DNA of 64,000 nt, taken from Aromatoleum toluclasticum ATCC 700605 (GTDB lineage Bacteria; Pseudomonadota; Gammaproteobacteria; Burkholderiales; Rhodocyclaceae). The notes beneath the pieces are model-generated. The model was not told the DNA's origin. It did not search any database and saw nothing but the letters and a program-made list of their open reading frames with translations. Position numbers and translations under genes: made by a program. The stretch is taken from positions 310,001 to 374,000 of the forward strand of contig NZ_KB899492.1 in assembly GCF_000378245.1 (NCBI RefSeq), in the 5' to 3' direction. Every line of letters begins with the position of its first letter. Positions within the stretch are counted from its first letter, which is position 1. Below are positions 38,015 through 46,752 of the stretch, piece after piece.

Positions 38015-40297
38015 TCAATGCACCAACTGCCGCGCCAGCGCCACCTCCACCGAGTCGCCGTCCTGATTCAGGACATCGAGCCCGGATTCGGGCACGTCTC
38101 CCGAGGTGCTCTGCGACACCATGATCTTCCTGGCCATCAGCCCCAGGCAGGTCATCTGCGAGGTCGCGGCGTAGCCCAGGTAGATCACCTTCACCGGCTG
38201 TTTCTGGCCGATGCGCCATGAGCGCCGCGCGGCCTGCTGCAACGAATACACGTTGTAGCCCGACTGGAGGAACACGATAGTCGGGAACTCCAACAGGTCC
38301 AGGCCGGTTTTCACCAGCTCCGGGTTGGTGACGAGCACGTCTATGCCGCGATCGAGCTGCTCGGCGATCCAGTCCTCGCGGCGGGAGGCATCGACGCTCG
38401 CGCGCAGCACCGCCACCTTGAAGCCTTCCTGCTCCAGCAGCACCTTCAAACGCGACGTGGTGTCGCGCGTGCCCGTGTAGACGCTGTAGACCAGGGTCTT
38501 GCGACCTTCTGCCTTCTCCCGCTTGCAGATCTCGATCAGCTCGCGCTCCTTGGGCATCACCTCCAGCTCGTTGAACTGGGCGGGGATGAAGGCCAACGTC
38601 TGGCGCGTGCGTGGGTGCGTCACCGTCTCCGATCGGAAGCAGCAATCCGGCCAGGCCAGCAGCACATTGAGGACCACACCCAGCAGCGTCGTGTCGCGCT
38701 TCGCCAGGGCTCGCTTCAACTCGGCGGTCAGACGCCCCGACAGATCGCGGTAGGCCGCGGCTTGTGCCGTGTCCATGGCGACTTCACGGAACTCTTCGTC
38801 ATACGGCGGCAGGACGTTGCCACCGATGTCCTTGAGCTTGAGAAAGACCGTGAACGGCAGGACGCAACGCAGCACGCCCTTTGGACCGAAGCCTGGCGCC
38901 TTGACCGTGCGCACCGATACCTTGGTGCCCTTGGCGGTCTTGTGCGCCGTGCCCGTGCTCTCGGAGTAGATGTCCTTGAGCACGCCGTGATCGCGCATGA
39001 ACGCCATCGCGGCCGACGTCATGGAACCTTGCTTGGTTGGCCGGTAGCCGTCTTCGATCATCCGCCCAGGCAGGGCTCGGAACAGCAGGTGGAACAGGTC
39101 GTCGCCGTAACCGCCCATCAGCGTGCCGGTGAGCAATAGCGTCTTGCGCGCCTTGGCCACCAACACCCCCATGGCCTGGCCCTGTGCGGAGCCGCCGTTC
39201 TTGTACTCGTGCGCCTCGTCGGCGATGAGCAGGTCGAACGTGCCTTGGGGAAGCTGCCTCTTGATGAACTCGGACGGCTGGTAGCCGCCCTCGCCGAAGC
39301 CGAACTCCATGTTGGCCATCGCACGTTCCATGCGATGGGCTTGCCGGTCCGAGAAGACCAGCTCGCCGTTGCCATCCATCAGGTTGATGAACTCGTGGAT
39401 GTTGTCCCCGAGCATCGACGCCAGAAAAGCGTCACCGAACTTCTGCATCAGCTTTTGCGCGGTGACTTCGCCAATCGTGGGAATACGCTTCAGCGCCTTG
39501 AGCACGGCCGACGACTGGTCGCTGGTGGACAAGCCCCTGGGACGAATCAGCGTCCACAATGGTGCGGCGCAGTGGCTGCACTTGCGGCGGGACTCCTCGG
39601 CTTCGAGTTCGACCGGGTTGTCCGGCTCGCCGTCGAGGTCGGTGATGATGTGGCCGCAGTCCGGGCACGTTCCCACGTCGCCGTGGGGCGTGCGCCGCCG
39701 GGTGAAGATGGACTTCCAGTGGAAACCCATCCGCATCCGCACGCGGCCCAGGACGAAGAACTCCTGGCCGTGTGCCGGCACGGCCAACTGTTCGCGCAGC
39801 TTCAGCAGCTTGACCAGCGTGTCCGGACCGTTGAGCACCCAGACCTTGGCACCGGCCACCGTCTCCTGGATTTCCCGCCGCCACTTGTAGACCAGGTGGG
39901 GTGGCGAAAGCACCAGGGTGCGGCGGTAGCCTTCGGCGTTGAGCACGGCGGCGGTGGCAATACCCACCGTCGTCTTGCCGCAGCCCATCTCGCCATTGAC
40001 GATCGCAGCCCGTTCGCCGCGATCGACCAGCAGCTCGGTGACGGCATGGACCACATCTGCTTGCGCCTGGAACAGCTTGCGCTTGAGACCCGCGAGGACG
40101 ATCTGGCGATGCGCCCGCGGCTGGCCGGTGTAGACCGGCGGGTTGGCACGGTTGAGCGAATCGAGCAGCTCGTCGCCGAACTCGGTGACGAAGTCCTGCA
40201 GGCTGAGCGTGAGGGGAGAAGCAGCCGCTTCGAGCAGGTCGCCCTGGACGGGCGTGTCTTCGGCGGCAGTGGGAACAGTTTCAAGATCGAGGGACAT
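38015..40297 (-). CDS. ICE-encoded SNF2/DEAD-like helicase
   Basis: A 760-residue predicted SF2 helicase. Walker A is [16 protein letters not shown] near residue 110. The DEAH-type box is [14 protein letters not shown] and motif III is [14 protein letters not shown]. Motif VI is probably [19 protein letters not shown], a SNF2-like signature. A zinc ribbon (CPDCGH...CSHCAAPLW) lies between motifs Ia and II. The start is ATG 40297 ([10 protein letters not shown]) with GGAG upstream. Homologues are standard in ICEclc/PFGI-1-type backbones. The role is unproven but is probably in element DNA processing. It is the last backbone gene before the metal island. Confidence 0.85.
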   Translation of the reverse strand: MSLDLETVPTAAEDTPVQGDLLEAAASPLTLSLQDFVTEFGDELLDSLNRANPPVYTGQPRAHRQIVLAGLKRKLFQAQADVVHAVTELLVDRGERAAIVNGEMGCGKTTVGIATAAVLNAEGYRRTLVLSPPHLVYKWRREIQETVAGAKVWVLNGPDTLVKLLKLREQLAVPAHGQEFFVLGRVRMRMGFHWKSIFTRRRTPHGDVGTCPDCGHIITDLDGEPDNPVELEAEESRRKCSHCAAPLWTLIRPRGLSTSDQSSAVLKALKRIPTIGEVTAQKLMQKFGDAFLASMLGDNIHEFINLMDGNGELVFSDRQAHRMERAMANMEFGFGEGGYQPSEFIKRQLPQGTFDLLIADEAHEYKNGGSAQGQAMGVLVAKARKTLLLTGTLMGGYGDDLFHLLFRALPGRMIEDGYRPTKQGSMTSAAMAFMRDHGVLKDIYSESTGTAHKTAKGTKVSVRTVKAPGFGPKGVLRCVLPFTVFLKLKDIGGNVLPPYDEEFREVAMDTAQAAAYRDLSGRLTAELKRALAKRDTTLLGVVLNVLLAWPDCCFRSETVTHPRTRQTLAFIPAQFNELEVMPKERELIEICKREKAEGRKTLVYSVYTGTRDTTSRLKVLLEQEGFKVAVLRASVDASRREDWIAEQLDRGIDVLVTNPELVKTGLDLLEFPTIVFLQSGYNVYSLQQAARRSWRIGQKQPVKVIYLGYAATSQMTCLGLMARKIMVSQSTSGDVPESGLDVLNQDGDSVEVALARQLVH

Positions 40298-40316
40298 GGT
40301 GATGCTCCAAGGAAAT

Positions 40317-40363
40317 TGGGGCATGCACCTCCCCCGTGGGGCGATGACATGCCCCAGGGTGGG
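40317..40363 (-). promoter_or_regulatory. Alternating C/G-tract leader of the helicase gene
   Basis: On the minus strand the blocks CCACCC, GGGG, CCCC, GGGGG and CCCC succeed each other with short spacers, ending 20 bases before the ATG. Neighbouring blocks can pair in exclusive ways, as in attenuators. It is one of six similar leaders in this element. Confidence 0.55.
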
Positions 40364-40397
40364 AAGAACGGAACGGCGCGAGGCCGTCGGATGCGGA

Positions 40398-40703
40398 TCA
40401 GTATTCGCTGGGCAACAGCAGCGTGGTGACGCTGCGATCCCACTCGGTGATGATCCAGAGCTTCAGGTCGGGCGCGACCCGGTAGGACGAGAACAGGCGA
40501 TCCTCGCCGGACTCCAGTGCGGCGTCGTTCAGACGTCGATCACCTTCGTCGAGGTCGCCCCAGTCGCCGCTGAGGTGGCGGCGCAGGTACGGTGCCGGGT
40601 TGAGCCGGCCCTGGCGGACCAGTGCATCGACACCGATGGTCATGACCACGTGTCCGGCGGGGAAGCGTGGCTGTGAAACGAGGTTGAGGACTGCGAGTGC
40701 CAT
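40398..40703 (-). CDS. ICE backbone protein of unknown function
   Basis: A 101-residue cytoplasmic protein starting at ATG 40703 with AAGGAG upstream. Conserved-looking runs are FPAGHVVMTIGVDALVRQG, LSGDWGDLDEGDRRLND and YRVAPDLKLWIITEWDRSVTTLLLPSEY. Homologues in databases are often labelled as type I restriction subunits, which the sequence does not support. It is a short plasmid/ICE-associated protein with no catalytic motif I can see, between the helicase and the DUF6094 gene. Confidence 0.75.
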   Translation of the reverse strand: MALAVLNLVSQPRFPAGHVVMTIGVDALVRQGRLNPAPYLRRHLSGDWGDLDEGDRRLNDAALESGEDRLFSSYRVAPDLKLWIITEWDRSVTTLLLPSEY

Positions 40704-40726
40704 GGTGGTTTCTCCTTCTGGAAGAA

Positions 40727-40770
40727 GGGGCCACGGCACCCCATCGGGGTAGCGTGACCCCGGTGGGTGG
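40727..40770 (-). promoter_or_regulatory. Alternating C/G-tract leader of the 40398-40703 gene
   Basis: On the minus strand: CCACCCACC, GGGG, eight bases, CCCC, GAT, GGGG, eight bases, CCCC, then a GAAGGAG ribosome site and ATG. The block order is the same as in the helicase leader. Confidence 0.55.
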
Positions 40771-40804
40771 ATGAAAGCGACGGCGAACCGTCAGGGAACA
40801 ATGA

Positions 40805-41914
40805 TCAGCGGATGGTGAGCACCTCGCCCCGAGTCGGGGAACCTGGTGTCATGTCCCAGGCGCGGATGACCGGCACGAACTTGTCGGTGAGGATGCGCGT
40901 CTCGGCCACGGAGCCGTCGTCGCGTTCGGTGTATTCCGTCTGGAGCGTCTTCTCCTTGTGGGTATCACCTTTGACGACGAGCACGCGCCCGGCCCTGGAC
41001 CGCACCACACCGCAAATCGCGCCCGCAGCCAAGGCCAGTGCGAGATGCCAGTGCGACAAGGCCCGCGCCGGTGGCCGCAGCGACTGCTGCGCGGCGCCCA
41101 GGTGCGTATCGAGCGCCGGCCAGAGCCCTTGCAGCCGATCGACTTCATCGGCGAACTGCTCGGGCTCCATCGTCACGCGATAGAAGTGCTCCGGCTCGAC
41201 CGGGCTGGCTGGAACCACGTAAGGCAGGAACTGCCATTCGAGAGGAAGCTCTTCGGCTTCGGTGTCACCCTGCCCGATCTGCAGCAGCAGACCGCGAACA
41301 GCCTTGACCGAATCCGATGCCTGGTCGCGCTGGCGAACTCGGCGGCCGAAGATCACCACCTGCTTGAACTGCGTCTCCACCGCACGGTAGATACGCAGAT
41401 CGGCGAAGTGGCGCGTCAGCCATCCGATCAGCTCGGCGTCGAGCACATAGGACGGCACGATGAAGACCAGCACGCCGCCGTATTGCAGCAGCGGCAGCGT
41501 GCGCTGGTAGAACAGTTTCTCCAGCCTCGCACGCCCCTGGCCCTGGTAGCCGATGTTCCCGTTGGCATCCTTGCTCAGGTCGCCATAGGGTGGGTTGAGC
41601 CACAGGAGGCCGAAGGACTGGCGTGAGACCAGCGTGTCCATCAGGTCGCCGTGGATACAACGATCAACCAGTTGTCGGGCATGACGTGCCCGCTCGGCGT
41701 CGTACTCGACGGCGAACGCCTGCACCTGCTCGCGCCCGAGGGCGTGGGCGGCTTCGGCGATCGCCACGCCTTCGCCGGCGCAGGGATCGAGGATGCACAT
41801 CGGCCCATCTGCGGGCGCCAGTGCGGCGAGCGCTCTTTCGAGCGTGGGTTCATCCGTGGGGAAGTACCCGTTCTTGACGAAATTGCGGGCGAGCCGCGGG
41901 AACATGAGTGCCAT
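40805..41914 (-). CDS. DUF6094 protein, N6-adenine methyltransferase fold
   Basis: A 369-residue protein starting at ATG 41914. The SAM-binding motif I is CILDPCAGEGVAIAEAAHAL. The catalytic motif IV is LLWLNPPYGDLSKD, the NPPY of amino-methyltransferases. There is also ALEKLFYQRTL-like and VPSYVLDAELIGWLTRHF. It belongs to the DUF6094 ICE family, probably a DNA adenine methyltransferase, possibly protecting or marking transferred DNA. No cognate endonuclease is adjacent. In the leader a hairpin GACATGC...GCATGTC lies just upstream (41951-41971). Confidence 0.8.
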   Translation of the reverse strand: MALMFPRLARNFVKNGYFPTDEPTLERALAALAPADGPMCILDPCAGEGVAIAEAAHALGREQVQAFAVEYDAERARHARQLVDRCIHGDLMDTLVSRQSFGLLWLNPPYGDLSKDANGNIGYQGQGRARLEKLFYQRTLPLLQYGGVLVFIVPSYVLDAELIGWLTRHFADLRIYRAVETQFKQVVIFGRRVRQRDQASDSVKAVRGLLLQIGQGDTEAEELPLEWQFLPYVVPASPVEPEHFYRVTMEPEQFADEVDRLQGLWPALDTHLGAAQQSLRPPARALSHWHLALALAAGAICGVVRSRAGRVLVVKGDTHKEKTLQTEYTERDDGSVAETRILTDKFVPVIRAWDMTPGSPTRGEVLTIR

Positions 41915-41981
41915 GGGAAACTCCCGAACATGTCGATGGAAGGAAGCTGACATGCGAGCGCGCATGTCCGGTGCGGAGACC

Positions 41982-42638
41982 TCAAGCCACCGCCTCGAGC
42001 GGCAGGGCGGAGGCGATCGGGTGCCCGGAGGCGTCAGTGCTGAGCACGTTGCTGCGGATCAGGCCGCCCAGCGCCTGGGTCAGCGCCGGAACGTCGATGG
42101 CGAGCCGATGGCCTTCCAATGGCCCGAGGGCGAACGGAAGGCGGGTCAGCATAGATCGCGCCTGCAGCAGCTCCAGCACGATGTCGCGCCAGTGATCGAG
42201 CAGCGGCAGCGGGCAGGTGTCCCGCACCAGCGACCACAGCCGGTCGAACCGGTGAGCGGACTCGCGCGGCAGAAGCGCCAGCGCGCTGGCGTTGGCCTTG
42301 TCGGGCCGGATGCAGCGGCGGTCGAACAGCCACACGTTGCTCAATGAGCCGAACAGGGTGCGGCGATAGGCACGGGTGACGCGCTTTTCCAGGTTCTCGA
42401 CGTTGCCGACGAAGACCGGAAGCGAGCCACCTTGCTCAGTGACGATGTGGAACTGGTCCAGCCCCTGCTCGTCGCGCCCGAGGGTCAGGCGAGCCAGGAA
42501 CTCCTGGACGGCGGTGTCGCGCGCCCAGATGGACAGAAAGACCAGGTTGCCGTGTTCGTCGCCGACACAGCCATCGGCCATGAGGTCGGGGCATTCGTCG
42601 ATGCGATACAGCGTCTTGGATGATGCAGGTGCGGGCAT
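41982..42638 (-). CDS. ICE backbone protein of unknown function
   Basis: A 218-residue protein starting at ATG 42638. It has no export signal or catalytic motif. It includes IDECPDLMADGCVGDEHGNLVFLS and LFGSLSNVWLFDRRCIRP, which are common in plasmid and ICE relatives of this protein. It lies between DUF6094 and DUF932, with an attenuator-like leader upstream. The conserved association with replication and processing genes suggests a role in element DNA metabolism; nothing more can be said. Confidence 0.72.
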   Translation of the reverse strand: MPAPASSKTLYRIDECPDLMADGCVGDEHGNLVFLSIWARDTAVQEFLARLTLGRDEQGLDQFHIVTEQGGSLPVFVGNVENLEKRVTRAYRRTLFGSLSNVWLFDRRCIRPDKANASALALLPRESAHRFDRLWSLVRDTCPLPLLDHWRDIVLELLQARSMLTRLPFALGPLEGHRLAIDVPALTQALGGLIRSNVLSTDASGHPIASALPLEAVA

Positions 42639-42662
42639 GGTGATGTCCTTTCGAAGAAGGCT

Positions 42663-42709
42663 GGGGCCACACCGACCCCCAGGGGCGAGTACGGCCCCTT
42701 GGGGGATGG
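42663..42709 (-). promoter_or_regulatory. Alternating C/G-tract leader of the 41982-42638 gene
   Basis: On the minus strand: CCCCC, AA, GGGG, nine bases, CCCC, T, GGGGG, nine bases, CCCC, then an AAGGA ribosome site and ATG. It is the cleanest of the six related leaders. Confidence 0.55.
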
Positions 42710-42781
42710 AAGAACGCTCCGGTCGGAGCGGTATGTGAGAACCGCGAACCCAGCCGGGGATGGGTAGGGCCCGCGTGGAGA

Positions 42782-43609
42782 TCAGGCCTTCAACTGCCGC
42801 AGGCCTTCTGCCAGCATCCACAGCGCCCGGTTGAGCCGGACGTTCTGGTCAATGCCTTGCACCGGTCGCGTCCGTTGATGCCGGCCCTGGGCCGTCCGGC
42901 TGGAGAGGCCGCCTTTGACGAGGTTTTCCTGCACCCGGTTGAACACCGACCACAGGTCCGAGCGCTTGTCGTCGAAACGGCGGGGCGCCAGCACCTGGCT
43001 CTCGGTGATCGGCAGCGCCTTGTTCTGGCTGTCGTACTTGAGCGTCAGGGCCGAGCGCGCGAAAACCTCCGCCTCGCCGTCTTCGAGCGCGATGGCACGC
43101 ATGACATCGCGGGAGTCCTGCACCTGCGCGAAGCCCTGCAGGACCTCATAGGCGCCTTCGATCACCTGTTCGGTGACGTTGCCCTTGTGGGGCACGCGAA
43201 CATCGCCGAACGTATCGCCGCAGACCAAGCCGTTCTGGCAGACGAAGCGGAACATGCCGGCCAGCATCTGGTAGCTGCTGGTGCCGTCGTGCGAGTTCAG
43301 CAAGATGACCTCGTTCGCCTCGGCGCCGTTGATCTGGCTCGCATGGCGAAGGCGGAGCATATGCTTGGTGTAGTCGCGGCGGTCCTCCTGGCGCACGCGG
43401 GTCTGGCACACCATGAACGGCTCGAACCCTTCTCGGCGCAGCTCCGCCAGGACGGCAGCGGTTGGTATGTAGCTGTACCGCTCGGAACGGCTTTCGTGCG
43501 GGGACTCTGCAAAGATCGAGGGTGCGACCGCATGGATCTGGTCGTCTGACAATGGATGGTCCGCACGCAGCGTCGGGGAATGTGGTGCGAAACGAGAAGC
43601 GAGTTGCAT
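42782..43609 (-). CDS. DUF932-family ICE protein
   Basis: A 275-residue protein of the DUF932 (phage/plasmid-like, TIGR03299-related) family, starting at ATG 43609. Landmarks are RYSYIPTAAVLAELRREGFEP, HMLRLRHASQINGAEANEVILLNSHDGTSSYQ, and GMFRFVCQNGLVCGDTFGDVRVPHKG. DUF932 proteins are common on plasmids, phages and ICEs, with no known enzyme activity. It is separated from DUF3275 by two terminator-like hairpins, so it probably has its own transcript. Confidence 0.87.
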   Translation of the reverse strand: MQLASRFAPHSPTLRADHPLSDDQIHAVAPSIFAESPHESRSERYSYIPTAAVLAELRREGFEPFMVCQTRVRQEDRRDYTKHMLRLRHASQINGAEANEVILLNSHDGTSSYQMLAGMFRFVCQNGLVCGDTFGDVRVPHKGNVTEQVIEGAYEVLQGFAQVQDSRDVMRAIALEDGEAEVFARSALTLKYDSQNKALPITESQVLAPRRFDDKRSDLWSVFNRVQENLVKGGLSSRTAQGRHQRTRPVQGIDQNVRLNRALWMLAEGLRQLKA

Positions 43610-43681
43610 GGCTATCTCCTTGAGGATGGAAGCAATCGGCCTCGACCGGCTTGGAGCCAGGCGTGCGCGAGTGCGTGGGAC

Positions 43682-43706
43682 AAAAAGGGCCCTGCGATGC
43701 AGGGCC
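43682..43706 (-). terminator. Rho-independent terminator upstream of DUF932
   Basis: GGCCCTGC and GCAGGGCC arms with a three-base loop, followed on the minus strand by CTTTTTG. It is well placed to end transcription arriving from the DUF3275 side. Confidence 0.8.
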
Positions 43707-43731
43707 TGGACGGGGACAGGTAGGGAAGAAG

Positions 43732-43772
43732 AAAAAAGCCGGAGCCCCTCCCCGTCGGAGAAGAGCCCCGGC
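43732..43772 (-). terminator. Terminator after DUF3275
   Basis: GCCGG and CCGGC arms on the minus strand, followed by TTTTTTC, 34 bases beyond the DUF3275 stop. The loop is long (25 bases), so it is weaker than the 43682 hairpin. Confidence 0.55.
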
Positions 43773-43805
43773 GGGTAGTGGAACGTCGCGGGTGCGACGG
43801 ACGGA

Positions 43806-44414
43806 TCAGGCCTGGGCGCGGTGCCAGTCCTGGGACAGCGGTGCGAACTCGTAGCCGAGCGCTCCGAGGCGGTCCCGCTGCTGACGCAAGACACGGCGAT
43901 CCACGGTGGCATCGAGCTTGACGCTGTCGCCCAAGGGCCAGAGCGCGCCGAACAGCGCCTCATCCTCGTCGACCGACGTCTCGGGGGACTGGGCAGCCGA
44001 TTCGCTGCCGAACGGTGTCGTATCGACCAAGGGATCGCGCGGGTTGCGAGACTTTCCTTTGGCCGGCGCCTTGGGGGCGACCGGCACGGGCTCCTGCGCT
44101 TCCTCATCGATCGGATCGACTTCCTGCGGACTCAGCCTGCGGGCTTCGTCGCGGCTCAGGGCATCGATGTTGGACAGGGTCATTCCGCCCAGGTGGGCGC
44201 GAATCTCGATAACCATGCGGCCATTGGCGTTGTACGTGGAGGGGCGAATCTCGACGATGACGAAATCACCGTCGTACTTGCCCTCGGCGTACTGATCGAG
44301 TTCTGCGTTCTTCACGACGAATTCGCCGATGGAAGTCGCCAGGCGGCCGACGTTGAAGTCGCCGTTCCTGCCGTGAATGGTCTTGATGGCCAGTTGGCCG
44401 GGGATGGCGATCAT
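43806..44414 (-). CDS. DUF3275-family ICE protein
   Basis: A 202-residue protein with the family-defining opening MIAIPGQLAIKTIHGRNGDF and then VGRLATSIGEFVVKNAELDQ. Later runs are MVIEIRAHLGGMTLSNIDALSR and a Pro/Ala-rich linker near residues 105-135. A C-terminal helix has LDATVDRRVLRQQRDRLGALG. DUF3275 is a marker of SPI-7/ICEclc-type elements, of unknown function. It follows DUF3577 with a strong hairpin leader between them. Confidence 0.88.
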   Translation of the reverse strand: MIAIPGQLAIKTIHGRNGDFNVGRLATSIGEFVVKNAELDQYAEGKYDGDFVIVEIRPSTYNANGRMVIEIRAHLGGMTLSNIDALSRDEARRLSPQEVDPIDEEAQEPVPVAPKAPAKGKSRNPRDPLVDTTPFGSESAAQSPETSVDEDEALFGALWPLGDSVKLDATVDRRVLRQQRDRLGALGYEFAPLSQDWHRAQA

Positions 44415-44437
44415 GAAGGTCTCCTGCTGATGAGCGA

Positions 44438-44483
44438 GCGATCACCCGCCACCGACAGGGAGGTTTCGGTGCCGGGTGATCGC
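44438..44483 (-). promoter_or_regulatory. Long hairpin in the DUF3275 leader
   Basis: Perfect 11 bp arms GCGATCACCCG and CGGGTGATCGC, with an inner imperfect stem and a roughly 12-base loop. It lies 24 bases before the DUF3275 ATG, with no T-run right behind it, so a leader structure is more likely than a terminator. Confidence 0.6.
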
Positions 44484-44496
44484 GGAAGGAAAGACA

Positions 44497-44518
44497 AGGC
44501 TCCGGAGGGCTGGAGCCT
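44497..44518 (-). terminator. Terminator-like hairpin after DUF3577
   Basis: AGGCTCC and GGAGCCT arms on the minus strand followed by TGTCTTTCC, seven bases beyond the DUF3577 stop. Confidence 0.55.
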
Positions 44519-44524
44519 CGTGGA

Positions 44525-45076
44525 TCAGAACGACTCGGCAACAGCCAATGCGGAGGCATCGGCAGCGGCTTCGTCGTCAGCCACAGCGGCGGGCCCGGAA
44601 GGCTCCGGTGCTGCGGACTGCGGCTCGGCGGGCGTGGAAGTCGCGGGGACTTCCGCGTCGCGCTCGTCGCCATCAGTCGGCTTCGGCTCGGCCTTGTAGA
44701 CGAGCTTGCCATCGACCTTGATCCAACTGACGAACAGCAGGCGGGCCTTGAGGCTCACACCCTGCTCGCCGGCACGCTTCCCCTTGGAGTAGGTAAAGGT
44801 GTCGGTCCACAGGTCGCCCAGACGGAATCCGATCATCACTTTCTTCTCCGCCTCGACGGCATCGATGCAGCGACGAACCAGGTGCTGCGCTTCCGAACCC
44901 GATACGCGCGTGTCGAAACGCACATACGAGACGTCATCGCTGGGACCGTTCAGGGCCGCAATGTCGCAGGCCAGGAAGGCATCACCTTTCTTGGGCTTCA
45001 CTTCGCGGATGCGATTGAGATACCCGAGGCCGATGATGTGCAGATCGAAGTAGGACTTTTCGGTGGAAGTGGTCAT
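44525..45076 (-). CDS. DUF3577/STY4534-family ICE replication-associated protein
   Basis: A 183-residue protein starting at ATG 45076 with AGGAG upstream. The family core is YFDLHIIGLGYLNRIREV, KKGDAFLACDIAALNGPSDD and YVRFDTRVSGSEAQHLVRRC. An acidic, Ala-rich low-complexity tail fills the last ~45 residues. STY4534-type proteins are named as ICE replication proteins in SPI-7-like elements and may bind DNA; this is known for the family only at annotation level. Two structured leaders lie upstream (45112-45156 and 45244-45312). Confidence 0.88.
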   Translation of the reverse strand: MTTSTEKSYFDLHIIGLGYLNRIREVKPKKGDAFLACDIAALNGPSDDVSYVRFDTRVSGSEAQHLVRRCIDAVEAEKKVMIGFRLGDLWTDTFTYSKGKRAGEQGVSLKARLLFVSWIKVDGKLVYKAEPKPTDGDERDAEVPATSTPAEPQSAAPEPSGPAAVADDEAAADASALAVAESF

Positions 45077-45111
45077 GGTGAATCTCCTGAACGACAAAGA
45101 GGCGGAGACAC

Positions 45112-45156
45112 ACCCGACCCGGGCGGGGAAGGTGTGGAACCCCCGCGTGGGTTGAT
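45112..45156 (-). promoter_or_regulatory. Alternating C/G-tract leader of DUF3577
   Basis: On the minus strand: CAACCC, GGGGG, eleven bases, CCCC, CGGG, CGGG. It is a looser copy of the block order seen in the helicase and 41982 leaders, 36 bases before the ATG. Confidence 0.45.
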
Positions 45157-45243
45157 GGAGCCGCTTGGTGGCATCACCATCGGCAGCGCCGGTGGACGTT
45201 CGCGCGTGGATGCCGGTGCGAACCGGGGTGATCAACGCGGTCG

Positions 45244-45312
45244 GAACCGCGCCGTAGCCTTGAGGATCATGGCTACCTGGGCATGCTGCTGACGGAAGTC
45301 AGCGGAACATGG
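45244..45312 (-). ncRNA. Two-hairpin leader element, copy A (upstream of DUF3577)
   Basis: On the minus strand, stem GCTGAC/GTCAGC with loop TTCC is followed by a linker containing GCATGCCCAG. The stem GTAGCC/GGCTAC with an 11-base loop comes next, then GCGGTTC. Copies B (55449-55517) and C (57073-57141) keep both stems and the linker while changing the paired bases together. It is 168 bases upstream of the DUF3577 ATG. A structured RNA motif named after DUF3577 has, to my recollection, been proposed; this may be the same element. Confidence 0.6.
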
Positions 45313-45960
45313 TGGGAAGCGTGGAGGTCGGACGGCACGCGCGCGAGCAGATATCGGTATTCGCCAATGCCCGCATTGGTGGGGATTCGGTGACGAAGCG
45401 CCAGTGACGCGTAAGGCGGCGACTCGTTGATTTTTCAATCTTGCACGGTCTGGATCCGGCTAGAAGCTGATCTTCGTGCCGCTTCGGGCTGAAAGGCAGT
45501 TGACAAAGTACAGCAGTCGTTCGAGACGACTGACCACCGACAAATCGTCGGCCTGACCTGCCGCTCACCGGGTAGTGGTCCTGCAGCAGTTCAGGACTGA
45601 AAGCGGTCGTAGCCCGACGCCCGTTAGCATTTGCCTTCTAGGGGCTTTCCTGGCCGACTGACTGGCGGGTGTCTGCCCGAAACCGGACGTCGGAAGTCTC
45701 CGACCAAACGAACGGCCCGTTACGGGTGTGCTATGTAGAACGCGACCAAGGCTGTGTGAAAACGCGTTGCCGCATCAATTTTGAAATCATTCGCCTTCTG
45801 CAAACGCAATAAACGATTTTCGGGCAAGGGATTGGTCGGAGCCCCCCGAAATTCGGCAAATTTCGTGTTTTCACGCAGCCGCGACTCAAAGCTGACAGAT
45901 CCGCCCAAGACAAGAGGATGTTCGATTTAGCACCTCACGCGATACGATCGGATTGCATCA
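45313..45960. other. Junction region between DUF3577 leader and CBASS island
   Basis: About 650 bases with no supported gene. A minus-strand open frame at 45720-45908 (ending AATRFHTALVAFYIAHP) looks like a gene remnant but has no start context. It has lower GC near 45760-45810. I see no direct repeat or integrase that would define how the island was inserted. Confidence 0.45.
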
Positions 45961-46743
45961 CTATGGCCGGATGATTCGGCTGTAGGCGGCCCAGTCGATA
46001 GCTGGGACGCTGCCAAGCGACTGCAGGCGCGACAGGAGGCGGAACAAGAAGAACATCAGTGCGCCCTGCTCGGTTGCCACCACTAAGTCTCCATCATGAA
46101 AGTCAAAGCATCCATGCTCCAGAGCGCAGCCGCAGTCGAGCTTAGACAGATCTTCGGTACCCAGATTTCGGCGAAACGCTTCGCCCAGCCCATCTACCCA
46201 GCTTGCTTGAGGCGCCAGCAGTCCTGCCAGGATGCGGAACGGCTCCTTGGGCTTGTAAAAGCCTCCAGCGTGCGCGATAGCGACAGAAGTTCGGCGCATG
46301 CGCCGAACTGATGCGGCCTTGCCCTGTGCGTACTCGATGTAGTCCTTGTTGATGGTCGGCTTGCACTCGAACATTGCGTAGACCGCCTCGGCGGGGATGT
46401 ACCGGTGGTTTTTCTGGTCCAGCAAGGTTGGCGTGAAGTGCCGGTCGAACACCAGCACGTCGATTTGGTCGCTCCGGTTACCTTGGCTGTCGATGACGAT
46501 GCCAGTGGCCACGTCGTATCGGTTGGGCAGGTAGGCGCGGAATACCTCCAGCCAGTGGTCCTCGTTCACTGACCCCATGGTCCCCGCGTGACTGATGGAC
46601 TGCGAGGCCAAAGCCATCTGGCCACGCAGGTTCATTTGCACCTTCGCGAAGGCATCGCGCAACCAAGAAACGTCGTTCTCCGGCGCCTGAAGGGCAGTAC
46701 TCTGAGCGGGTTCGATTGCGGCAGCCGCAGAAAGTTGAGTCAT
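45961..46743 (-). CDS. nucC: NucC, cA3-activated DNA endonuclease (CBASS effector)
   Basis: A 260-residue restriction-endonuclease-fold effector. The active site is SDQIDVLVFD (Asp95) and YAMFECKPT (Glu126, Lys128). The Asp-to-Glu distance of 31 residues equals that in E. coli NucC (Asp73, Glu104, Lys106). Flanking family runs are GIVIDSQGNRSDQ, YIPAEAVYAMF and YAQGKAASVRRMRRTS. NucC is a trimer that assembles to hexamers on cyclic tri-AMP and degrades host and phage DNA. It begins nine bases after the CD-NTase gene and ends the CBASS operon. Confidence 0.92.
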   Translation of the reverse strand: MTQLSAAAAIEPAQSTALQAPENDVSWLRDAFAKVQMNLRGQMALASQSISHAGTMGSVNEDHWLEVFRAYLPNRYDVATGIVIDSQGNRSDQIDVLVFDRHFTPTLLDQKNHRYIPAEAVYAMFECKPTINKDYIEYAQGKAASVRRMRRTSVAIAHAGGFYKPKEPFRILAGLLAPQASWVDGLGEAFRRNLGTEDLSKLDCGCALEHGCFDFHDGDLVVATEQGALMFFLFRLLSRLQSLGSVPAIDWAAYSRIIRP

Positions 46744-46752
46744 GTTCTAGCC

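Noticed and set aside
40398-40703. Label as type I restriction subunit
   Set aside because: Seen on homologues in databases, but the 101-residue product has no methyltransferase or specificity motif.
45720-45908. 62-codon frame in the junction left of CBASS
   Set aside because: Protein-like end but no ribosome site or family; treated as a remnant within the junction, not as a gene.
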